Shown here: one piece after another, positions 1 through 8,690 of the stretch | Position numbering within the stretch: position 1 is the first letter of the stretch | Layout of the letters: each line of letters begins with the position of its first letter | Assembly (NCBI RefSeq): GCF_040529185.1 | Contig: NZ_CP159510.1 | Span: 310,001 to 374,000 of the forward strand | Reading direction: 5' to 3' | DNA length: 64,000 nucleotides | Origin: Sporolactobacillus sp. Y61 | GTDB taxonomy: Bacteria > Bacillota > Bacilli > Bacillales > Sporolactobacillaceae | Notes under the pieces: generated by a model | What the model saw: only the letters and a program-made list of their open reading frames with translations | Told to the model about the DNA's origin: nothing | Databases searched by the model: none | Made by a program: the position numbers and the translations under genes

Positions 1-497
1 GCTCTGGCAATCTGCGAGATTGCGTGTATATCCGTAATCCTGAAAGTCGGATTGGACGGCGTTTCAATATAAATCACTTTCGTATTCGGTCGAATGGCCC
101 GCTCGACCGCATCCGGATCTGTCATATTGACAAAAGTATGTTCGATGCCAAGCCTGCCCAGAACCTGCGTCAGAATCCGAAACGTCCCGCCGTACACATT
201 CTTCGGAACCACCGCATGATCACCGGAAGAAAGCAGCAGAAAAGCTGTCGAAATCGCCGCCATGCCGGAGGAGAAAGCAAACCCGCGGACACCGCCTTCA
301 AGACGGGCAATGGCCTGTTCCAGCACTTCCCGCGTCGGATTGCCTGATCGGCTGTAGTCATACTTTCCGAACTGATCAAAACTTTTCTGATGAAACGTCG
401 ATGACAGGTAGACCGGTACATTCGCCGCACCGGTCTGTTTATCAACTGCCACCGACTCCCGGATCAGCCGTGTCGAAAATCCGAAAGAATCAGCCAT
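1..497 (-). CDS. metC: Cystathionine beta-lyase (MetC-like), 3' end outside window
   Basis: PLP-dependent Cys/Met-metabolism enzyme that would cleave cystathionine to homocysteine in methionine synthesis. About 165 residues are visible from the N terminus. They show YSRSGNPTREVLE and the conserved FSSGMAAISTA cofactor-binding segment, then IYIETPSNP, all typical of the family. The PLP lysine lies beyond the window edge. The ATG overlaps the stop of metI by 8 bases, so the two are translationally coupled, as in the Bacillus metI-metC pair. It should be controlled by the SAM riboswitch upstream of metI. Assignment as MetC rather than a second gamma-synthase rests on gene order and is inference. 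Confidence 0.85.
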   Translation of the reverse strand, partial: MADSFGFSTRLIRESVAVDKQTGAANVPVYLSSTFHQKSFDQFGKYDYSRSGNPTREVLEQAIARLEGGVRGFAFSSGMAAISTAFLLLSSGDHAVVPKNVYGGTFRILTQVLGRLGIEHTFVNMTDPDAVERAIRPNTKVIYIETPSNPTFRITDIHAISQIAR

Positions 498-1611
498 GAA
501 CCGCCGCCCCCTTCTGTAAAGACCGGAACGCCTGATCCAGATCAGCAATCAGATCATCCGGGTGTTCAATTCCCGCCGACAGGCGAAGCAGCCTGTCGGA
601 CAGACCGTATTTCAGCCGCAAAGCTTCGGGAATATCGGCATGCGTCTGTGTCGCCGGATAGGTGATCAGACTTTCCACACCTCCCAGACTCTCAGCAAAA
701 GTAATCAAGTGAAGGGCTTTGAGAAACGGCTCAATATACGCTTTCTTCGTCAGTTCGAAGCTGACCATGCCGCCTTTTCCCGGATACAGCACTTTTGTGA
801 CAAAAAGCTGCTTTCCAAGCCAGGCAGCAAGACGCCCGGCATTCTCCTGGTGCTGCCTCATGCGCAGGGCCAGTGTCTTGAGACCGCGTATCAGAAGCCA
901 CGAATCAAACGGATCCAGAACCGCACCACAGGAATTGTGATACACTCTCAGCCGTTCTGTCACTTTTTCCGAATTGGATACAACCAGTCCGGCCAGTACA
1001 TCGTTATGCCCGGCCAGGTACTTGGTTGCACTGTAGACGACCAGGTCTGCCCCCTCGGCGATCGGTTTCTGCAGCACCGGAGTATAGAAGGTATTGTCTA
1101 CAATCAGCAGTAAATGATTTTTCTTCGTGATATAAGAAAGTTCAGAGATATCGACTTCATGCATCAGCGGATTCGTCGGTGTTTCAATGAACAGCGCTTT
1201 AGTCTCCGGACGGATGTCAGCCGCAAGTTCTTCAACGCTTTCGCCGTCCCAGTAAGTAAAGGAGAGGTGAACCTGTTTTGCGAGGATTTCAAACAGACGG
1301 TACGTGCCGCCATAAAGGTCACGCGAGGCAATAATGTGGTCACCTGAACTGAAGAGTGAAAAGACAAGCTGAATGGCACTCATACCAGAACTACAGGCAA
1401 AACCTTCCTGCCCGCCTTCGATTTCGGCAATCGCCTTCTCGAGGACGGATCGTGTCGGATTTCCTGTTCTGATATAATCATAGCCCTTGGAAATGCCAAT
1501 GCCCTGATGCCTGTATGCCGTCGATAAATAAATCGGTATATTCACCGCTCCTAACTGGTCAAACCCATTCCCAATCTGCGTCAGCTTCGTTTCCGTCTGA
1601 TAGTTTGACAT
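490..1611 (-). CDS. metI: Cystathionine gamma-synthase / O-acetylhomoserine thiolyase MetI
   Basis: PLP enzyme joining an activated homoserine to cysteine (or sulfide), an early step of methionine synthesis in the cytoplasm. The 373-residue length equals that of the Bacillus enzyme as I remember it. Visible family motifs are YIRTGNPTRSVLE, FACSSGMSAIQ, IETPTNPLM and the PLP-lysine segment YSATKYLAGHND. The start is ATG at 1611, preceded by AAAGGGGG at good spacing. An upstream in-frame ATG (1698) would place the terminator stem inside the protein and is rejected. First gene of the S-box-controlled metI-metC operon. Confidence 0.93.
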   Translation of the reverse strand: MSNYQTETKLTQIGNGFDQLGAVNIPIYLSTAYRHQGIGISKGYDYIRTGNPTRSVLEKAIAEIEGGQEGFACSSGMSAIQLVFSLFSSGDHIIASRDLYGGTYRLFEILAKQVHLSFTYWDGESVEELAADIRPETKALFIETPTNPLMHEVDISELSYITKKNHLLLIVDNTFYTPVLQKPIAEGADLVVYSATKYLAGHNDVLAGLVVSNSEKVTERLRVYHNSCGAVLDPFDSWLLIRGLKTLALRMRQHQENAGRLAAWLGKQLFVTKVLYPGKGGMVSFELTKKAYIEPFLKALHLITFAESLGGVESLITYPATQTHADIPEALRLKYGLSDRLLRLSAGIEHPDDLIADLDQAFRSLQKGAAVHG

Positions 1612-1656
1612 GCTCAGTTCCCCCTTTATATATTCAGGGATATCCGGTGCCCGGCT

Positions 1657-1696
1657 AAAAAATAACAGCCTTCTTCGGAAAGAAGAAGGCTGTTTC
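1657..1696 (-). terminator. Intrinsic terminator of the SAM riboswitch
   Basis: Read on the minus strand, an inverted repeat AACAGCCTTCTTC / GAAGAAGGCTGTT is followed by a run of T. It lies between the S-box aptamer and the metI ribosome binding site, the standard position for the expression platform of an S-box OFF switch. Confidence 0.9.
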
Positions 1697-1705
1697 ACCA
1701 GGTTT

Positions 1706-1822
1706 CTTCTTATCCCTCAGACTCCTTGTTTGGTCTGCTGGAATTAGCACCTTGTCGCCTGCTTTCGGCGACGGTTGCTGAAGCGTCATCGGGCCAGTCC
1801 CTCGACTTCTCTTGATAAGAAT
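1706..1822 (-). ncRNA. SAM-I (S-box) riboswitch aptamer
   Basis: The minus strand carries the S-box landmarks in order: CTTATCAAGAG at the 5' side, GAGGGACTGGCCCGATGA, CAGCAACC, AAGGTGCTAATTCC, and GAGGGATAAG closing P1. By family knowledge, S-adenosylmethionine binding stabilises P1, lets the downstream terminator form and shuts off metI-metC when methionine is plentiful. Confidence 0.95.
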
Positions 1823-1853
1823 GGTTTTATTCATTCGTTTTCAGTTGATAATT

Positions 1854-1882
1854 AGTTTACAATACTTGAATGGTATTTTCAA
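1854..1882 (-). promoter_or_regulatory. Sigma-A promoter of the metI operon
   Basis: On the minus strand TTGAAA and TAAACT are separated by 17 bases and lie about 35 bases upstream of the S-box aptamer. It is the only good promoter between msrA and the riboswitch. Confidence 0.6.
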
Positions 1883-1966
1883 GATCTGTTTTCTATCCTT
1901 ATGCAGAACAGTCAGATTTCATGATGCAGGAAACCAATGATCGACCCGTTCAGCTGGGTCAACCGT

Positions 1967-2503
1967 TCATTTTTTCTGCCAGTTCTTCCGGATAAAGACG
2001 CCCCGGCCGGATTCAGCAATTTCTCCGGCATAGCGCTCCGGATTCTTTCGGTAGAACTGCTGGTGCTCCTCTTCAGCCGGATAGAACGTCGCAGCCGGCA
2101 GGATGCGCGTGACGATCGGTTTCCTGAATTTTCCGCTTGCTGCCAGCGCCCTTTTCGATTGTTCCGCCAGTGCCTTCTGACGTGCATTGTGATAAAAAAT
2201 CGCCGTCCGGTAATTTGAGCCGCGGTCAATAAACTGGCCGCCGGCGTCGGTTGGATCAATCTGCCGCCAATAGAGTTCCAGCAATTTTTCATATGGAAAA
2301 ACGTCCGGATCATATGTAATCTGTACCGCTTCCATGTGGCCGGTCGCGCCGGACTTAACCTGTTCATAGGTCGGATCGGCGACATGTCCGCCTGTATAAC
2401 CTGAGACTACTTTGATAATCCCGGGAAGTGTATCAAAAGGTTTCACCATGCACCAGAAGCATCCCCCAGCAAAAACCGCCTGCTCCCTCTGTTTACCTTT
2501 CAT
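1967..2503 (-). CDS. msrA: Peptide methionine-(S)-S-oxide reductase MsrA
   Basis: Repairs oxidised methionine (S epimer) in proteins, with reducing power from thioredoxin. The catalytic GCFWC motif is near residue 14-18, and GYTGG, YDP and the HQQFY segment are present. At 178 residues it is full length; no MsrB domain is fused. An ATG at 2503 has AGAGG nine bases upstream, while the ATG at 2512 has no usable site, so 2503 is preferred. It overlaps the end of the sensor kinase gene by 11 bases. It is therefore the last cistron of the exporter/two-component operon, which ties it to an envelope or oxidative stress response (inference). Confidence 0.93.
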   Translation of the reverse strand: MKGKQREQAVFAGGCFWCMVKPFDTLPGIIKVVSGYTGGHVADPTYEQVKSGATGHMEAVQITYDPDVFPYEKLLELYWRQIDPTDAGGQFIDRGSNYRTAIFYHNARQKALAEQSKRALAASGKFRKPIVTRILPAATFYPAEEEHQQFYRKNPERYAGEIAESGRGVFIRKNWQKK

Positions 2504-3794
2504 CTGTATCATCCTCTTTATCGCGAGTCAGCTGTTTCGCCGTTACGTCTTTTTCAAGCGGCAGCCGGACTGTAAATGTGGTTCCCTGATTTATGGCGCT
2601 GGTTACATCAATTTTACCATGATGCCTGGCAACGATCCAGGAAGCGATAGATAGTCCGAGCCCTGTCCCGCGCTCATCGCTCCGTGAGGCATCTGCCTGG
2701 AAAAAACGGTCAAATACGTGCGGCAGATCGGCTTCTGAAATTCCGACTCCGCTGTCTGAAACAGAGAGGCGGGCCATTTTCCCGTCTTTATCAGCCCGAA
2801 CTGAAATATGACCTTCCGCTGATGTGAATTTCATCGCATTGTCCAGAAGGATGACCAGCAGCTGATGAATGCGCTGCTCGTCTCCGGTGATCACCAGGGT
2901 TTCGCAGGCGGTCACGCGAAACGCTTTTCCCTCAAATTCAGCCATTTCCGCAAATGGCTCACTTACTTTTTTCACCATCAGCTGCAGATCCAGCGGTTTC
3001 AGATTGACTTCCAGACGATTGGCATCTGAGCGGGCCAGAGTCAGCAGATTGCCAACCAGTTTCGACAAACGCCGTGTCTCACCCAGCATGACGGCAATGT
3101 CCTCCCCGCTCTCCTGAATCTTTTTCCGGGGCTGCCTCAGGAGCCCTTCAATCTTCAACTGAAGAATTGACAACGGCGTTCGCAGTTCATGAGACGCATC
3201 AGCAACAAACCGGTTCTGCTTATCCCAGGCTTTCTGAATCGGACGGAGCGCGCCTCTCGCCAGAAAATAGCCCACTATAACAGATACGAAGGCGCCTGTC
3301 AGAAGTCCGTAAATAATGATCGACAGCAGTGTGTTCAGCAAATTGCGTTCGACGCTGACATCCATCGCATAAACCGCAGTATACGACTCGCCCTGGATTC
3401 GAAGTGTCCTAGAAATCACATGATAAACATTTCCATGTGCGTTTTTTTCCTCTACTGTTCCTTTATTTCCCGGAAGAAGCGGTTTGAAGAATGTGATCGT
3501 TTCTTCGTCCGTTAAGGTATCGCCGAAACTCGACAGAAAAAGTTCTCTGTCCTTATCCATAATCAGACCGATCACACGCGGATTCCGCGACCGCGGATCA
3601 GCTGGTTCAGTACCATCGAGCCTGCCCTGTAAGACAAAGACACGATCAGGTTCCATCCGCGATAGCATTTGATCGGCACTTCTGAAGGTCACGGCTTTTT
3701 CATAAAAATAGATGACCCCGCCGAGCAGTGCCAGCATCAGGATCAGAAGTACCGTATTCAGTCCAGTTAATTGAATCAGTGTTTTTCGAAACAT
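2493..3794 (-). CDS. Sensor histidine kinase, OmpR/EnvZ class
   Basis: Membrane sensor of 433 residues. A first transmembrane segment lies at about 8-32, then an extracytoplasmic domain of about 120 residues and a second membrane segment at about 155-180. The phospho-acceptor box is [10 protein letters not shown] (His at about 202), followed by the N box [15 protein letters not shown] and GTGLGLS of the ATPase domain. The ATG at 3794 has GAGGA upstream; the GTG at 3806 is possible. It directly follows the response regulator gene, which it should phosphorylate. The sensed signal is unknown; linkage to an exporter and msrA suggests envelope damage or an antimicrobial (inference). Confidence 0.93.
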   Translation of the reverse strand: MFRKTLIQLTGLNTVLLILMLALLGGVIYFYEKAVTFRSADQMLSRMEPDRVFVLQGRLDGTEPADPRSRNPRVIGLIMDKDRELFLSSFGDTLTDEETITFFKPLLPGNKGTVEEKNAHGNVYHVISRTLRIQGESYTAVYAMDVSVERNLLNTLLSIIIYGLLTGAFVSVIVGYFLARGALRPIQKAWDKQNRFVADASHELRTPLSILQLKIEGLLRQPRKKIQESGEDIAVMLGETRRLSKLVGNLLTLARSDANRLEVNLKPLDLQLMVKKVSEPFAEMAEFEGKAFRVTACETLVITGDEQRIHQLLVILLDNAMKFTSAEGHISVRADKDGKMARLSVSDSGVGISEADLPHVFDRFFQADASRSDERGTGLGLSIASWIVARHHGKIDVTSAINQGTTFTVRLPLEKDVTAKQLTRDKEDDTDER

Positions 3795-3806
3795 CCGGGT
3801 CCTCAC

Positions 3807-4478
3807 TCACTTATCGGTAAGCATATAGCCGATTCCTCTTACCGTCCGAATATCGTTACCGTAACCATAGTCTTTCAGCTTTTTCCGGAGCTGATGAACA
3901 TAAACTTCGACAATACCTTCCGTCGTATCCGAATCAAACCCCCAGATCCGGTCGAAAATCTGCTGACGGGTGAGAATCTGATCCGCATTTTCTATCAGGT
4001 ACTCGAGCAGCTCATATTGTTTCGTTGTGAGCGGCAGCTCATTTCCGTCTGCGGTGACCTGCTTGCGCTTATTATCCATTTCAATGCCCTTATACTGAAG
4101 CACATGATTCAGCGAAAGAGGTGAACTTCGCCTCAGAATAGCTGCCACCCGCGCTTTCAGTTCCTGATTCTGAAACGGTTTGACAATGTAATCATCGCCT
4201 CCAAGGTTCAGCCCTTTGACACGATCATCCAGCGCATCTCTGGCAGTCAGGAAAATGACAGGGGTATCAATATTTTTTTCGCGCATCTGCTTCGTGACCT
4301 CGAAACCGTCCATTCCGGGCAGCATCACATCCAGAATCAGTGCGTCATAAATATCCTGTTCCGCCATATACAGAGCGTCTTCTCCATTTTCTGCGGCGTC
4401 TACCTGGTAATCTTCCGACAGCAGGCGCACAATCTCTTTTAATAACTGCTTATGGTCTTCAACAACCAGGAGCCTCAT
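3807..4478 (-). CDS. Response regulator, OmpR/PhoB family
   Basis: DNA-binding regulator of 223 residues. The receiver domain (1-120) has acidic ED at residues 7-8, phosphorylatable Asp50 in LILDVMLPGMDG, the threonine in FLTARD and the lysine in IVKPF. The winged helix is at about 130-220, with YELLEYLIEN and VYVHQLRKKL and the usual ending RTVRGIGYML. The start at 4478 is chosen because AGAGGA precedes it and the receiver begins at once (MRLLVVED); the longer open frame to 4577 adds unrelated residues. It lies 80 bases after the permease gene and just before the cognate kinase. Confidence 0.94.
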   Translation of the reverse strand: MRLLVVEDHKQLLKEIVRLLSEDYQVDAAENGEDALYMAEQDIYDALILDVMLPGMDGFEVTKQMREKNIDTPVIFLTARDALDDRVKGLNLGGDDYIVKPFQNQELKARVAAILRRSSPLSLNHVLQYKGIEMDNKRKQVTADGNELPLTTKQYELLEYLIENADQILTRQQIFDRIWGFDSDTTEGIVEVYVHQLRKKLKDYGYGNDIRTVRGIGYMLTDK

Positions 4479-4557
4479 ATGCTGTTCCTCTTTCTTCTGA
4501 TTATCCTTTTGTTTCTTCCATTTTACACATGATGGTTCTGTTTTTAAATGCCTTCCT

Positions 4558-5721
4558 TCATTCCGTCCGCAGCGCATCGATCGGATTCAGCCGGGATGCT
4601 TTCCAGGCCGGAAAGACACCGAAGACCATCCCTACTGCCGCGGAGAACAGAAAGGTAAAGGTCATCACTGAAATGGAGAATACGACCTGAGTACCAGTGA
4701 ACGTCGCATAAATTCCCGCAATGGCAGCGCCGAGTGCGATCCCGAACAGTCCCCCGAGCATACTTAAAACTCCGGATTCAATCAAAAACTGAAGGAGAAT
4801 ATCTTTTTGTCTGGCGCCGATTGCTTTACGGATACCAATCTTCCGTGTCCGTTCCGTCACAGAAACGAGCATAATATTCATGATTCCGATCCCGCCGACA
4901 AGCAGGGAAATACCAGCGATCCCGGCAAGGAGCATCGTCATGGTATTAGTGACCGAGCTCATTGCTTCCATGACATCCTGCTGGTTAACGACACTGTAGT
5001 CATCTGAACTGCTGTATGTCCGGCTCAGAACACTGCTGACGCCTGCCATGGCCAGGTTAACACTGTTACTGTTTTCCGCCTGAACATAAAATTGTGAAAT
5101 ATATGTAGTCTTCATCAGCCGCTGTGCTGTGGAAAAAGGAATGAAGACTGAATCGTCGCTGCTCTGACCCATGGACCCGCCTTTGGCATTTAATACACCA
5201 ATGACATGATATCTCCCGCCATTAATCAGGATACTCTTATTAACAGGCGACGTGTTGCCGAACAGGGTCTCAGCAAGTGAACTTCCCAGAACAACATTTT
5301 TCTGCCGGAAGCGCTCATCGGCATCTGAAAGAAAACTGCCCTCCTTCACGGTCAGCTGCCGGATGGACTGATAGTCACCTGTTGTCCCGATGACCGAAGC
5401 ATTGGAGGTTGTTCCTCCGTATTTAATCGTATATCTACCATTCAAAACAGGTGCCGTCTGTTTCACACCGTACACATCGTTTACCTGATCAAGATTGTCC
5501 ATTGTAAAAGGCGTGTCACTGTTTGAGATACTGACCGTGATCAGATTAGTCCCCAGTCTATTTACACTGTCGGAAACGGATTTTCCTGAGCCCTGTCCGA
5601 TGGCGAGCAGGGCAATCACAGAAGATACGCCAATAATAATCCCGAGCATCGTCAGCGCCGCCCGGATTTTATTTGCCCGGATATTTCTGAAAGCCATCTT
5701 CATTGACGTCATCAGATTCAT
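4558..5721 (-). CDS. MacB/YknZ-type ABC exporter permease
   Basis: Membrane subunit of 387 residues. A transmembrane helix near 20-45 is followed by a periplasmic-type MacB core domain (about 50-240) and an FtsX domain with three helices, including the conserved GIMNIMLVSVTERTREIG-like region seen here as VSVTERTRKIGIRKAIGA. The end RLNPIDALRTE is typical. Its start codon overlaps the ATPase stop by one base. By homology it exports peptides or toxic molecules with the adjacent fusion protein and ATPase, in the manner of YknXYZ, which protects against a secreted toxin. The true substrate cannot be read from sequence. Confidence 0.92.
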   Translation of the reverse strand: MNLMTSMKMAFRNIRANKIRAALTMLGIIIGVSSVIALLAIGQGSGKSVSDSVNRLGTNLITVSISNSDTPFTMDNLDQVNDVYGVKQTAPVLNGRYTIKYGGTTSNASVIGTTGDYQSIRQLTVKEGSFLSDADERFRQKNVVLGSSLAETLFGNTSPVNKSILINGGRYHVIGVLNAKGGSMGQSSDDSVFIPFSTAQRLMKTTYISQFYVQAENSNSVNLAMAGVSSVLSRTYSSSDDYSVVNQQDVMEAMSSVTNTMTMLLAGIAGISLLVGGIGIMNIMLVSVTERTRKIGIRKAIGARQKDILLQFLIESGVLSMLGGLFGIALGAAIAGIYATFTGTQVVFSISVMTFTFLFSAAVGMVFGVFPAWKASRLNPIDALRTE

Positions 5722-6407
5722 TAGATATGCTCCCCTTCCTGCAGCTTCCCGTCACGTATACTGACTGTTCGGCCCGCCTGTCTCGCCACATGCAGATCAT
5801 GGGTAATCAGAACAATGGTCCGTCCCTTACTATTCAGTTCTTTTAACAGATCCATGATTTCCGAGCTTGTCCGGCTGTCAAGGGCTCCGGTCGGCTCATC
5901 GGCAAGCAGAATCTGAGGCTCTCCGGCAAGCGCCCGGGCTATGGCCACCCGCTGTTGCTGCCCTCCGGAAAGCTGACCCGGCAGGTGACTGGCCCGTTTC
6001 TCAAGGCCCACCTGACTCAGACATTGCAAAGCCCGATCACGCCGTTCCTTCGTTCTGATCCCGCGATATAAAAGAGGCAGCTCAACATTTTCAACGGCGG
6101 ACAGTTTGCTCAGAAGGTTGAAACTCTGGAATATAAATCCAATGTTTTTATTCCTGATTTCCGCCAGCCTGCGATCATTCATCTGATCAGTTGAATGACC
6201 GTCGATACGGCAGGTTCCTCCATCTGGTTTATCAAGACAACCCATCACATGCATCAAAGTGGATTTACCCGATCCTGAAGGACCGACGATCGAAATAAAA
6301 TCCCCCGCATTGACGGTCAAACTGACGTGATTCAGCGCATGAACCACATTTTCTCCCATCCTGTAGCTCTTTTCAATCTGATTCAGTTCGATCACCGGTT
6401 CCGTCAT
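5721..6407 (-). CDS. MacB/YknY-type ABC exporter ATPase
   Basis: Nucleotide-binding subunit of 228 residues in the LolD/FtsE/MacB group. It has Walker A GPSGSGKST (42-50), the Q-loop FIFQSFNLL, signature LSGGQQQRVAIARAL, Walker B ILLADEPTGALD and the H-loop ITHD. The start overlaps the fusion-protein gene by four bases (ATGA), so the subunits are translationally coupled. It is expected to drive the permease encoded directly downstream. Confidence 0.95.
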   Translation of the reverse strand: MTEPVIELNQIEKSYRMGENVVHALNHVSLTVNAGDFISIVGPSGSGKSTLMHVMGCLDKPDGGTCRIDGHSTDQMNDRRLAEIRNKNIGFIFQSFNLLSKLSAVENVELPLLYRGIRTKERRDRALQCLSQVGLEKRASHLPGQLSGGQQQRVAIARALAGEPQILLADEPTGALDSRTSSEIMDLLKELNSKGRTIVLITHDLHVARQAGRTVSIRDGKLQEGEHI

Positions 6408-7417
6408 TGACCGTTTCCACCTCCGCCATTCATCCTCATGCGCATGCCCTGTTCACTGCCAGGTCCCTGTCCGCCTCCGTTCATGCCCGGCAGGTTGGTT
6501 TGATTCTGTCCGGATGAAGTTGTACCGGACTGTTTTGAAAGCGCGGAGAGCTGAATCCTGTCACCCTGTTCAAGGCCGCTGGTAATTTCAATATACTGAT
6601 CATTATGAATCCCCGTCTGAACGGCGGTCTGGCTCCCGCGCTGCTGATCCATCGACATGCCGCGTCCGGAAAATCCGTTCTGTTCCTGATCTGATGCCTC
6701 AGTACCTGAAGAACGATAAACATAATACTGACCGCCTGCCTCGTGTACAGCTCCGGACGGGACGTACAGTACATGATCCTTCTTCTCGATGACAATGCTT
6801 GCTGTTGCAGTCATTCCCGGTTTCAGGCCGGAAGGTTTATCGATATGAATGGTGACATCAAATGAAGATACACCATTCGTATTGCTTCCTGTCCGCGCAA
6901 TAGCGGTGACTTTACCGCTGAATGTCTTATCTGAGAAGGCATTGACCGTTACCGATACACTTTGCCCCTTCTTAATCTTTGAAATATCCAGCTCGTCAAT
7001 CTGAATGACCGTATTCAAATCACTGTAATCCGTCAAATGGAAAACAGCACGTCCCGCGGAGAGACGATCCCCTTCATACACCTTGACACTGGTTATTGTC
7101 CCATTGTTCGGCGCTTCAAGGGTCGTGCCGTCTGTAAACGTCAGAAGGGTATCTCCCTTCTCCACCGTATCGCCTGAGGAGACATTGACGGAATCAACCG
7201 TTTTTGAAGCATCATCCGAATCAATCAGAATATCCTCATCCGTAGCAGGTTCAAGCTGTCCGGATCCACTGACATCTGACGAAAGCGTCCCTTCCTGTAC
7301 AGTTGTTATCGGATACAGCGTCTGTGCTTCAATTGTCCTGTCCCGTGAAAGCAACCAGAACGTACTCCCTCCTGCCACAAGAATCACCGCCAGAAAAATC
7401 ATCCAACCCTTTTTCAT
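6404..7417 (-). CDS. Membrane fusion protein of the exporter (HlyD/YknX family)
   Basis: An N-terminal signal/anchor helix (about 5-24) is followed by a barrel-sandwich hybrid and beta-barrel domains with GSGQLEPATDE, VEKGDTLLTF and KPGMTATASIVI. The C terminus is unusual: two Gly/Met/Gln/Ser-rich stretches, one within about 235-255 and one from about 300 to the end. It is first in the operon with the ATPase, permease, two-component system and msrA. ATG 7417 and TTG 7420 both fit the GGGAG site. Methionine-rich tails occur in metal-handling proteins, but a metal role here is only a guess. Confidence 0.88.
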   Translation of the reverse strand: MKKGWMIFLAVILVAGGSTFWLLSRDRTIEAQTLYPITTVQEGTLSSDVSGSGQLEPATDEDILIDSDDASKTVDSVNVSSGDTVEKGDTLLTFTDGTTLEAPNNGTITSVKVYEGDRLSAGRAVFHLTDYSDLNTVIQIDELDISKIKKGQSVSVTVNAFSDKTFSGKVTAIARTGSNTNGVSSFDVTIHIDKPSGLKPGMTATASIVIEKKDHVLYVPSGAVHEAGGQYYVYRSSGTEASDQEQNGFSGRGMSMDQQRGSQTAVQTGIHNDQYIEITSGLEQGDRIQLSALSKQSGTTSSGQNQTNLPGMNGGGQGPGSEQGMRMRMNGGGGNGQ

Positions 7418-7497
7418 CAATGACTGCTCCCTTCACTGCTTGCCTTTAATTTTCTATATCCACAGTGTAGAGCGCCTATCTTAAAATTTGCTTAAGG

Positions 7498-7530
7498 AAA
7501 AACACCCCGTGACATCACCCGGGGTGTTCC
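7498..7530 (-). terminator. Intrinsic terminator after the AbrB-type transporter gene
   Basis: On the minus strand the arms ACACCCCGGGTG / CACGGGGTGT are followed by five T. It separates the 7.5-8.7 kb gene from the exporter operon downstream. Confidence 0.85.
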
Positions 7531-7541
7531 GTTCATTCCAT

Positions 7542-8672
7542 TTATTCATTTCTGTCGGGCAAAGGTCCGGGATGAGCCGCCCGGCGGCGCAGGAAAAGGG
7601 TAAAAAAAGGAGGAAGTACAATACAGATCGTCAGGACGCGCAGGACCTGACAGGATACGACAAATGCGGCATCTGCATGAAGGACAACAGAGGTTGCCGC
7701 CATCTCCGCTATGCCGCCCGGAGCAAAAGCGAGTATCGAAGTGATTCCCGCAACACCTGTGAAATGTGAAACAATCAAAGCAAAGAGAATCATGCAGGAG
7801 GTCAGAGCGATCGAACCAATCAGTCCGATCAGCGTAATCTGTCCGAGACCGACGAACATCTCCCGGCTCAGCCGCGAACCGACAGCCGATCCGATCAGAA
7901 CCTGCGCCAGAATAATCAGATCCTGATGCCACCAGATTCCTGCCTCATGCAGGCTCGTCATGGAAAGCAGAATCTGCGCGGCTGAGGTGCCGATCATGCT
8001 GCCGATCAGCCACGGGGCAGGCATATGAATTTTACGCCCAAGGAAAATACAGACCGCAGACAGTCCGGCAGCAAACGCAAGGCCAGGAAAAAGGCTCCCT
8101 TCCGGAATCGCCGATCCCGCTGTCACCGAACCAGAGCCGGCCCCGATCCAGAGAGACAAAGCCACAGGGATGCTGCTGACGACCAGAATCACACGCAATG
8201 TCTGAATCACGCTGACCACTGCCTGATTTGCCCCGGCATCTTCCGCAATGCCGATCATCGATGACAGTCCGCCGGGTGTTGTAGCGTAAAGACTGGTCAC
8301 AAGATCCGACCGGCTGAATCGATACAGCATGAATCCGGTCAGGAGAGCGAGAAAAATGGACAGAAGTATCATAAGCAGAATCAATAATCCATTTTCCCGG
8401 AAAACGCGAATCACTGATGCATTTACCTGCCGCCCCATCTGGACGCCAAGCAGCACCTGCCCGGTCCGCAGCCAGACGCGGCCAGTTTCTCCTGTTCTGA
8501 TCAGTGTACGGGTAAACTTCGGAAACCCGATGCCCAGCCAGCCGGAAACAAGCAGCGTTCCCACCATCCAGCCAATGGAAAGACCGGTCAGCGACAGCAG
8601 AAAACCACCCGCGCCACTGATAAGCAGATACATCATGTGACCTGTCATGCGTCGAAATCTCCTGGCTTCCAT
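7542..8672 (-). CDS. AbrB-duplication family membrane protein
   Basis: Polytopic membrane protein of 376 residues made of two similar halves, each with several hydrophobic helices and a glycine-rich turn (TTPGGLSSMIGIAEDAG in the first half, APGGIAEMAATSVV in the second). This is the hallmark of the family mislabelled AbrB/ammonia monooxygenase. Function is unproven; transport of a small molecule is presumed. Start ATG 8672 has AAAGGAGG six bases upstream; the GTG at 8690 lies before this site and is rejected. It follows kimA by 18 bases and may be co-transcribed with it. Confidence 0.85.
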   Translation of the reverse strand: MEARRFRRMTGHMMYLLISGAGGFLLSLTGLSIGWMVGTLLVSGWLGIGFPKFTRTLIRTGETGRVWLRTGQVLLGVQMGRQVNASVIRVFRENGLLILLMILLSIFLALLTGFMLYRFSRSDLVTSLYATTPGGLSSMIGIAEDAGANQAVVSVIQTLRVILVVSSIPVALSLWIGAGSGSVTAGSAIPEGSLFPGLAFAAGLSAVCIFLGRKIHMPAPWLIGSMIGTSAAQILLSMTSLHEAGIWWHQDLIILAQVLIGSAVGSRLSREMFVGLGQITLIGLIGSIALTSCMILFALIVSHFTGVAGITSILAFAPGGIAEMAATSVVLHADAAFVVSCQVLRVLTICIVLPPFFTLFLRRRAAHPGPLPDRNE

Positions 8673-8690
8673 TCTGTCCCTCCTTTCCAC

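Noticed and set aside
24..445. Short frames at the window start
   Set aside because: They overlap the MetC reading frame, which gives a clean family match through to the edge.
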